DNA from: Stemphylium vesicarium
Taxonomy: Eukaryota > Ascomycota > Dothideomycetes > Pleosporales > Pleosporaceae
DNA length: 64,000 bases
NCBI GenBank assembly: GCA_004380135.1
Contig: QXCR01000002.1
Span: 496,001-560,000 of the forward strand
Direction of reading: 5' to 3'
Both the position numbers and the translations under genes were made by a program. Shown here piece by piece: positions 56,491 to 64,000 of the stretch (within the stretch, counting starts at the first letter, position 1; each line of letters opens with the position of its first letter). The notes beneath the pieces were generated by a model that was given only the letters and a program-made list of their open reading frames with translations, was not told where the DNA came from and ran no database searches.

Positions 56491-56968
56491 ATGCCGTCCA
56501 ACAGACTCACCTACGTACGTCGCATCGCACCCCCGAGAGCCGGACACGGCGATTGACGATTTTGGAAATTCTGGATTTGAGACTGACAACTGGGCAGAGG
56601 CGACGTGCGCCCTACAACACCAGGAGCCAGAAGGTCCGCATCATCAAGACTCCCGGTGGTGAGCTCCGTTACCTGCACATCAAGAAGAAGGGCACCGCCC
56701 CCAAGTGCGGTGTAAGTTGAAACGGTCTATGGCGTCAAGGTCTTCTGTTGACAAATTGTAGGACTGCGGTACCAAGCTCCAGGGTGTTCCCGCCCTCCGT
56801 CCCCGCGAGTACGCCCAGGTTTCCCGCCCCAAGAAGACCGTCCAGCGCGCCTACGGTGGATCGCGATGCGCCGGTTGCGTCCAGGACCGCATCGTCCGTG
56901 CTTTCCTGATCGAGGAGCAGAAGGTCGTCAAGAAGGTGCTCAAGGAGTCCCAGCAAAAGAAGCGTTAA
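56491..56968 (+). CDS. RPL34: 60S ribosomal protein L34 (eL34)
   Basis: Cytosolic large-subunit ribosomal protein eL34, 114 residues. Exons 56491-56514, 56598-56711 and 56762-56968; the first coding exon is only eight codons (MPSNRLTY), as is common for ribosomal protein genes. Introns GTACGT..CAG (83 nt) and GTAAGT..TAG (50 nt), phase 0. The second exon gives RRRAPYNTRSQKVRIIKTPG and the third the Cys motif DCGTKL, with a second pair in GSRCAGCVQDRIVRAFLIEE. Together with KCG before the junction these form the conserved CxxC-type zinc site. The tail is basic (VLKESQQKKR). Codon use is strongly biased to C-ending codons, as expected for high expression. Confidence 0.96.
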
Positions 56969-57551
56969 GCGGTTGCATTGATGGGTGAAGGGGTTTAGCA
57001 TGTCAAAACTGGGTCATCGGTGTTTACGTGCATATGGGCAGTCTCCTGGTTCGGTCCGCTTTTACGATATCAAGAAGATTTCTGCGTCACTCGGCCAGGA
57101 TGTAGCTGAGTAGGGTCACGAATACATCCACAAGCTACGACACCACTTTTCCAAGGAAACTGTAGTGTGACGCCATGTTGAGGGCTTGGTGGCTTTGATG
57201 CTTCCCCAGAACTCGTATTCCAATTCAAACTGTCGTGTGCCTGAAGTCCTTTAGCCTATAGTACGCCGGGAGAATGCACGGGTTCATTGTCATCCAGCCA
57301 GTACTAGTTGAGGAAGGGTACTTGCATGGTCGCATTCGACATTTTTGTTCTGAATACAGTTGTAGCTGTCCATTCTTCGATTGGCTCATTCCAAGTCAGG
57401 ATGAATGAATAAGCACGTTCCAAACGACGACGTTTCGAGTGAACATGTCGCAGCTCGAGTGATGTATGTTGATGATGGTGACTTGCTGTGACACGACACG
57501 GTATAGAAACACAACGCAAGCCATGCAGGCCGTAACGGGAGGATATCTCGG
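56969..57551. other. Intergenic between RPL34 and the Leu3-like regulator
   Basis: RPL34 3' UTR plus promoter; no recognisable element. Confidence 0.4.
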
Positions 57552-60428
57552 ATGCCCTCGGTGGAGCCAGCCAAAACAAGGCTGATGGGCCGCGACTCAA
57601 GCATGGGGTCCCAGGCTGTGATTGGTGAGTCACGGGGCCTCATGTCGAGCTTGCCCGCGCTCTCGAGTCCACAGTTCGGCGCATTCCTGCAGGAGCTTGG
57701 AGCTTGCGATAGCTGCGACGCGCATGATCGAGGCCACCTCCCGCGGCATTGGAGTCAGATTTTTGGCGCAGCGGATGAAGATTCATACGTGCTGGCGGCC
57801 TCGGACACAACCAGCGCGACCCCCACTTCCACTCACCTCGACCACGTAAATTCCCTGCGATATCGGTCGGGCATGTCGAGCAATATGTTACATTCCATGT
57901 CACCAACGACGCCAGGATTACAAGGCCTACCGCACCCTTTCGCAAGCCCGAACAGCACCCACACGCGCGGATTTAAGCGGTCAGCGTCGAGCGACGACGA
58001 CGAGAATGGCGATGGAGACACCCGGCCGTCGTCGTCATCGCGGCGCAATACCGCTGTGAAGCGCGCCTGCAACGAGTGTCGCCAGCAAAAGGTAAGCCAT
58101 GACTTATCTCGCGAAACAGTGGCAGTCAGATATGCGCGCGCGCAGAGAAGAGGCCGCTGCCGAGTTTGCGTGCATCCGCTTCGGCGCGCCCACCGTCCAT
58201 GCTGGGCCGAGGCCATGATGGCTCACCAGCCAACGTAGCTATTCGCGCCAGCACGCGCGATGAAGCACCCACCGACGTCAGGATTCCTTGTTCCCGCTAA
58301 CATTGTTTTTGCAGCTCAAATGCAATGTCCAGCAGGATCCGTTTGTCAGTTGCGCCCGCTGCCAGAAGCAAAACCTACGATGCGTGATCGAGCCCAACTT
58401 TAAGCGTGTCGGAAAGCGGAACCGGAATGCCGAAATGGAGAAGGAGATGGAGTACTTGCGCGAGAGGCTGGCCATGTACGAGGGCCAGTCGACACCGCAT
58501 CAGCCTGTCCTGAAGGCTCCGCAGCAAGCCTCAGACACCCACGGCTTTACTCCCGGCCCGGTTCCGAAAGTCGAGGACGACGCATTTCTACAGACACAAC
58601 ACACACAGGTGGCAGCGACCTCTCTGCTAGATCTGCGCAGTGGCTCGCCCATGTTCTTTTCGCTCGGCGCTGGCGAAGTACGGCTCGGACATAGCGAAGT
58701 GAACGACTTGTTTGCCGAGTATTTCCAGCTATACCATCCATTCTTACCATTCCTGGACCAAGTGCGGTCGCCTGACGAGTATTTCTCCCAGGATCACAAG
58801 CTGCTGTTCTGGGCCATCATTGCTGTTGCAGCACGTCGATACGAACCTCGTCCAACACTCCTCAAGGATCTCGCGAAACCACTGAGCGATCTGATATGGG
58901 ATTCGATAAGGAACCAGCCGAATCATCATGTAGTCAAGGCGCTCTGTCTTCTTTGCACCTGGCCTCTACCAGCAGAGCGGACAGTGACAGACCCAACCTT
59001 CATTCTGTGTGGTGCCATGATGCAGGTGGCCATGCAAATAGGCCTCCATCAACCAACTCACCCAGACGACTTTTCTAGGACCAAAATGAGGCTACGGCAA
59101 GAGGACATACACGATCGTTTACGGACATGGGCTGTATGTAATATTGTAGCGCAGACGTAGGTTTATCATTTTTCGGTGCCATACATGGAGACTAACAACT
59201 TCTAGCGTCTCCACCGGCAACGGACAGCCTTCGATCACGCTCTACGATTCCACGCTCGACTTCAAGGTGGACGATGAAGAACATATGCGCATCATACCAC
59301 CAACGCTGTTCGTCCGTCTGCGCCAAGAGATGGCCGCCAGCAGGATCAACAAGCTTTTGTACTCGGTGAACAGCCATCGGTTCGCAGAAGGTGCTGCACT
59401 AAGCTATATGAGTCTGGAAGCAGATCGCTTAAAGGAAGAGCGCGTCAAAGAGGAGAACGGTTCTCTCGACGGTGTGGACAGTGGTGAGTTCTGCCTGTGG
59501 GACTCCTTCCACCGCTACAATGTGCTGACATTAGACAGATCTCGAAGAGCTGTATCACTATGCAGTATCACTGCACCTCCACTTGTACTCGTTTTTCAGT
59601 CCAGAAGCCCGACTGGAACGGCGCGACGATCTCGTTGCTCTGTACTTTGCCGCGACAGCCTATCTTGAGCGTGTCTTCAAGTTGCAACGGGAGTGCAAGC
59701 TACTTTACGTCCCATACTACGTCATGCAAATGGCGCTGGCGGCTGGATTCGCGTTGCTCAAGCTCCTGAACTCCGATTTTGCTAGCAAGCTCCCCGCAGA
59801 AAAAGGTCGACAGTTCGTCCTGCAAACCGTGGATGCGCTGAGGAAGGCCAAAGTGTGGTCCAATGATCTCCTGGATCGGTTCGCCGAAGTTTTGGCCCAG
59901 CTCTGGAAGGAGAGCTCTCGAGGGCGTAGCCTTCACAGCATGTCGCAGTCGCCTTCGATCAGTAACGCAGGCATGAACACCATGTTCAACCACCATAACC
60001 AGCAACAGTATCAACGAGAGCAGCAAAACCAGAGACGAGGCAGTGTCAGCATGTTGGATGATCCTCTCGGTCTCATCATCCGCAGTCGGATGAGCATGAG
60101 TGTGGTGTTCGACTGCGCGTGGCGCTGGCGAGAAGCGCAAGTTAGTGGTGCTGCGGAACAGCTCGAGAACACAGTCATGACGAACCCGACGAACCCGGAT
60201 TCTTCTACCAATTCCACGCCGCCGCCTGGTGTAGTCGCCGAGAACCCCGCGCACACTTTACCCAACTTCAATCCACACATCAATACGCTGAGTATGCCGC
60301 TTCAACTGACCAATGGCATGGCAAGCGCCAACAGCTTTGAGATGTTCGATTCAGTGTCATGGCTTCTAGACACCCAGCCAGACTGGACTTATGGTAGCGG
60401 AAATTTTGGTAACGACTTTGGGGTATAG
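57552..60428 (+). CDS. Zn2Cys6 transcription factor, Leu3-like
   Basis: An 849-residue regulator. Exons 57552-58091, 58315-59156, 59206-59483 and 59539-60428; introns GTAAGC..CAG (223 nt), GTAGGT..TAG (49 nt) and GTGAGT..CAG (55 nt), phase consistent. The zinc cluster lies unusually far in, at about residues 173-203: ACNECRQQK|LKC, then SCARCQKQNLRC. An intron splits it between the second and third cysteines. The following basic/coiled linker (FKRVGKRNRNAEMEKEMEYL) and the RQQK zinc-finger core resemble Leu3, the isopropylmalate-responsive regulator of branched-chain amino-acid genes. The middle homology region is seen in LFAEYFQLYHPFLPFLD and LLFWAIIAVAARRY. A Gln/Asn tract and an acidic-aromatic C-terminus (FDSVSWLLDTQPDWTYG) may be the activation domain. 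An alternative start is ATG 57588. The Leu3 assignment is moderate. Confidence 0.88.
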
Positions 60429-60950
60429 CCTGTCCGGTCAGTATGATATTTGCAATCTGTTTTTTATTAGCGCGGTGTTTGGAGTTCACGGTCGGAGAGG
60501 CTTTCTACCCTTGCTATATTTCAGTGGTTATGGTCGAGCCAGCGGTATGTAGTAATACAAGGCGCGCTGCCTGTGGTCGTGGCTTCTCCGTTTGAGTGGA
60601 GAGAAGCTACGCAACCGGGGGCTTGAGCGTGCGACGGCAGGCCATGATGTTCTCACGTCGAGCTTCAGCAATGACAATAGACGATTCTCTCACACTGAAG
60701 ATTTCTCTGTGAGGCACGTATGACACTGGTAATTGCAGGATAGTTGTGGCGTAGCCCGACGTACACTTTCTGCTGATGGTGATCACTTCTGGACCATGCG
60801 TGTTCTTCACTGCGCTTTCCGCCTCTGGATCTGGAGATGCAATCGGCACCAACAATCGCGTCGCCGATACCTTCTCGCTCCTACACTGGAACGTTTACTT
60901 CATCATCCCCCAATGTCACAGTCACTTCGCGCACGTGAGCCGACGAAACC
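60429..60950. other. Intergenic between regulator and membrane protein genes
   Basis: 522 nt; an 82-codon minus-strand frame (60855-60607) has no family motif. Nothing else seen. Confidence 0.4.
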
Positions 60951-62332
60951 ATGTCCTCTACGCCATCCCCGCCAGACTCACCCCACATCGTTCGTCGCGA
61001 CCGCCATCAGCGCTTCCTCAGAACTCATCTCATATTCCACGAGCTTATAGTGGTGATGGCAGCCGTTACTCTCATGCTGCTTTTCGCACACACAGCGGCT
61101 ATGCATGGTATGCAACCTTCAGGCTTGCCACAGAAGTGGTTACGTGATTTTGTGCACGAACTGTATGAGGGGACAAAAAGATTTACTTGGATCGCCATGT
61201 ATATATTAGTGAGTTATTACCACGGCATGATTTACGATGTATTGGCATGATTTGGAGTGTCTCCAAGAGAGACTAGGTACATGATGCTATGGAAATATTG
61301 ACATGTGGCACACAGATACCGCATGATATCTTGCACGCACTGTTGTGTATCGGGTGGTACAGCAATCAACTATACCCGAATGTCAGATACAAGGACGAGG
61401 AAAGACAGCAGAATCGTAGAGTCATGCTGATAAACTTCTTTGGAAAAATCACGGCTTGCGTACAAAAGCGGTTTAGGAGGAATCGAAATGATGGGCAAGC
61501 TTCAGCAACAGAAACAAAACGGTCGACGCACGACACAACCCGCCAAACTACAACCGAGAGCGAGCCTTCAAAACGAACGAGAAAGACGAACTCACAACCA
61601 GCATCCGACTACCCACCAACATACCACCCGTTATTGCGTTCCGACTTCTCCACCCTCCAACGCCTGGTATTACTTACCCTCTGGGACGTCATCATGATTC
61701 TCACGCTTTCCTCCCACATCTACATATTCCTGAAAAACATCAAACCCAGTCTGGAGAAGTGCCACAATCCAATCTTAGCCGATACTTTGTCTCCACGCTC
61801 GATCTCACCGTTGCTCAACTCCAAAGACAAATGTCATCGACTAAACTGGAGGATACACAGTGCAGGCGGATGCTCAGCTGGTGGAGCTGCAATACTGGGG
61901 GCTTTGCATCTCTTCACACTGATGCTTCGATTCTACGAGTATGCGAAATTGAATCGGCCTTTAGATTTACGGAAAAGAGCGTCAGATCGGTTGAAGCGCT
62001 CACGCAAACGGAAAGAGCCTAGTAGTAGCTCTGATGAGGAGCACTGGCGCAATCCGCCCCGCGATATCGATGTCCGCTCACGGATCCCACCCCGTCAAGA
62101 CGGTTTTTCGTCGTCCTTGTCACCGAGCATTCAAGTATACTCTTTGCCGTCGATGACGGTGATGCCGACAACGCGGCATCAGGCTACCATCAGCCAGGAG
62201 GAATTGAATGCTGGTGTGCTGCAGCGAGGTAGCGTGCGGACAAGGAGAAGCCAACAACAGGATAGCGATGTTGCGGATCACCAGAGTGAGCATAGTAGGT
62301 GGGAGGCGCTGTTAGATATGCTGATACCATAG
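60951..62332 (+). CDS. Multi-pass membrane protein of unknown function
   Basis: I do not recognise this 437-residue protein. Exons 60951-61208 and 61277-62332; the intron GTGAGT..TAG (68 nt) rejoins MYIL|VHDAMEIL in phase 0. The first hydrophobic segment is FHELIVVMAAVTLMLLFAHT; two weaker ones follow (RFTWIAMYIL|VHDAMEIL and ILHALLCIGWY). A basic, Thr/Ser-rich loop of about 80 residues separates these from two stronger segments (LVLLTLWDVIMILTLSSHIY and GGAAILGALHLFTLMLRF). The C-terminal 130 residues are hydrophilic and basic (LKRSRKRKEPSSSSDEE), probably cytosolic and phosphorylatable. No signal peptide in the strict sense. Neighbours give no functional hint. Confidence 0.72.
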
Positions 62333-62720
62333 CGTTGGGGTTTTGCTGGCATAAATTTTAATTCGTAGACTAATTCCAGGTATATTTTAGATGCCATACT
62401 ATTCAGCTTGAGACTTTGGCATTTTATACACAAACATTGAAAGTTGGCGTCAATGTAAGTGTGGCTTCATACCATTACTTTGGTTAGAGAAGATATAGAA
62501 GAGTAATTAGAAACAAGCAACACGTGTCTCAATTGATTCTCGTCCGTAAAGCACTACTGCTTCTGCTCTTCCACAAATCTATCAGTGAGCACTACGATAA
62601 TAGGAACGCATGGTTCCAGAAAAACGCCAAAACCCATGCCCAAAAACACCGCTCAAGCAGACTAGCTCCAAATCATCCTTTCATGACCACACATCATCCA
62701 AAAGAAAATAGTCAAAACGC
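62333..62720. other. Intergenic between convergent genes
   Basis: AT-rich 3' sequence of both flanking genes; no feature supported. Confidence 0.4.
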
Positions 62721-64000
62721 TCATTGTCCACACCCACATCCCTCACCATGTACAACACCGCCATCCCTCTTCTTAAAATCACCGCTATAACTAGCCAAAT
62801 GCGTCTGACCATCCAATCTCTGCCCCTCCTCAGGCAGCTTCCCCATCCAACTAACCTGCGTGCCATTGACGCCCTGCACCATCAACCCAGCGCCCTTCTC
62901 CCTCAGCTCCTTCGTCACAGCATCGACATTGACGCCGAGAAAGTTGCGCAAAAAGTCGCCGACCTCGGTGTTCTCGTGGTTACCCTGCAGCGCGCGGGCA
63001 GCCTGGGAGTCAGACGAGTAAATATTGACGTCCGCGGCGCTGTGGCCGTGGGTCGACCAGCCGGTTTGCGAGCGGCGCGAGACCATGTCTGCGTATTGGT
63101 AGAGGGCGGTTGCGGGGTCTTTGAGCAGCGCGGCAACTTCGGCGTCGGTGTAGTCGTAGATGCCGAGGCCGGTGGTGAAGGAGGCGCGGATGAAATCTGC
63201 GGTTGAGTCGGTGGACGGGTTCGTCGCGAGGTGCGCGGTGTAGGCGACGGCGAGGTGTTCGGCTGAGTGAGAGGCGTTGGCGAGGGTGGAGGGGTACCAG
63301 AGGTATTCGGGGTAGGAGGCGTGGAGTTCTGGTGTTGTGTTAGTATGGGTGTAAGGAGAGGAGGTTGCGTAGAAAAGGGGGAAACGTACGGCGTGCAGCG
63401 GCTAGACCGCCGGTTTCGTGGTCGGAAGTAGAAACCATGACAGTCTGAGTTTGCTCCTTTTGGATAAAGTCCAAGACGCTGGTCATGGTCTTGTCGTACT
63501 CGAGGACTTCGTGGACTTGGGCAGCGGGGTCGTTGTGGTGGCCAGCATGATCAATTCTCGAACCCTCAATCATGAGGAAGAAGCCCTTGGGGCTGTCCCT
63601 GGTCGCATCGCTGAGTGCCTTCATAGTCGCTTGGGCCATCTCGTGCAAACTCGGGTAGACGTCATTCTGGTTGCGGCGGTCAATCTCATAGGGAATGTCG
63701 GTATCGGCAAAAAGACCCAACATGGGCCATTCGAGCGCAGCTCCTCCCTTCAAGTTATCGAATCCAGCGCGATCGGAGATGTAGTTGAATCCGTTCTTCT
63801 TGGCGTAGCCGACAATGTCTTTGTCATCGGCGCGGCAGCTGGCATCGCCGGTGGAGTTGGGGAGGAAGTGGCATCGGCCACCGCCAAACATTATGTCTAC
63901 CATGCGTCCCAGCGGGTAATCGCCAACCATCTGTTCAGCGATGCGGTCCTCCTCGGATCGCATGTTGACGTGCGCTGCAAAGCATGCCGGTGTCGCATCC
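62721..64000 (-). CDS. Alkaline phosphatase, C-terminal part
   Basis: A metal-dependent phosphomonoesterase (PF00245; vacuolar Pho8 type or secreted), cut by the right window edge so the N-terminus and catalytic Ser motif are missing. Minus-strand exons within the window: 64000-63390 and 63328-62721; intron GTACGT..CAG (61 nt) joins LAAAR|QLHASYPEYL. Visible motifs in order: ATPACFAAHVNMRSEED, the MFGGGRCHF loop, FFLMIEGSRIDHAGHHNDPA with zinc/magnesium ligands, VMVSTSDHETGGL with Asp and His ligands, and WSTHGHSAADVNIY with the last His ligand. The tail is short and ends in a Gly/Cys-rich GEGCGCGQ after a KKRDGGV stretch. Without the N-terminus the compartment cannot be told. Confidence 0.93.

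Noticed and set aside
62724..63206. 160-codon open frame on the + strand inside the alkaline phosphatase
   Set aside because: Antisense shadow; all phosphatase motifs are on the other strand.
1..64000. CRISPR arrays, insertion sequences, LTR or TIR transposons, phage genes
   Set aside because: No regularly spaced direct repeats, terminal repeats, integrase, transposase or reverse-transcriptase of a mobile element were seen.

Overview
This window is nuclear DNA of a filamentous ascomycete (Pezizomycotina), probably a dothideomycete of the Pleosporales type. The basis is about 50% GC, short GT-AG introns (mostly 45-130 nt) with CTAAC/CTGAC-like branch sites, three Zn2Cys6 regulators, a HET-domain relic, an RTA1-family protein, and full-length Prp8, Spa2, Hos2, Pex2 and importin-11 orthologues. 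The order placement is inference. I see no bacterial, viral or plasmid signature, no CRISPR array and no recognisable transposon.

Layout, left half. 1-442 is the 3' end of an NDUFAF3-like gene (+). 976-5112 is a large low-complexity protein (+) interrupted by one in-frame TAG. Then come an RTA1-family membrane protein (5850-6815, +), a Zn2Cys6/Upc2-type regulator (7288-8773, +), a beta-lactamase-fold serine hydrolase (9203-10405, -), a GH43 hydrolase (11461-12672, -) and the polarisome scaffold SPA2 (13617-16512, -). A chromatin block follows: a YNG2-type ING/PHD protein (17529-18860, -), a small unknown gene (19009-19788, +) and the class I histone deacetylase HOS2 (19927-21444, +). Next are a second Zn2Cys6 regulator (22412-25306, +), a D-2-hydroxyacid dehydrogenase (26420-27629, +), a secreted quercetinase-like bicupin (28136-29387, +) and an F-box-like hypothetical protein (29678-30427, +).

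Layout, right half. There is an intron-containing tRNA-Leu(CAG) (31602-31707, +) and a secreted GH76 mannanase-like protein (32302-34319, +). These are followed by importin-11/Kap120 (34975-38422, -), PEX2 (39100-40704, +), a BuGZ/ZNF207 zinc-finger protein (41199-42277, -) and a ubiquitin C-terminal hydrolase (42753-43553, -). A decayed HET-domain pseudogene (43795-45841, +) comes next, then a cytochrome P450 (45960-47730, -), PRP8 (48412-55725, -), RPL34 (56491-56968, +), a Leu3-like Zn2Cys6 regulator (57552-60428, +), an unknown membrane protein (60951-62332, +) and the 3' part of an alkaline phosphatase (62721-64000, -, running off the window).

Most of the window is core eukaryotic housekeeping with accessory islands (GH43, GH76, quercetinase, HET relic/P450). 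No single pathway unites the genes. The most coherent grouping is the ING/HOS2 chromatin block. The most unusual signals are three places where a stop codon is followed by a long open frame in the same phase (2038, 19786, 30425), the NAGNAG/alternative-splicing options next to HOS2, and the multiply broken HET gene. All exon borders were read by eye from splice signals and phase arithmetic; none is supported by RNA data.
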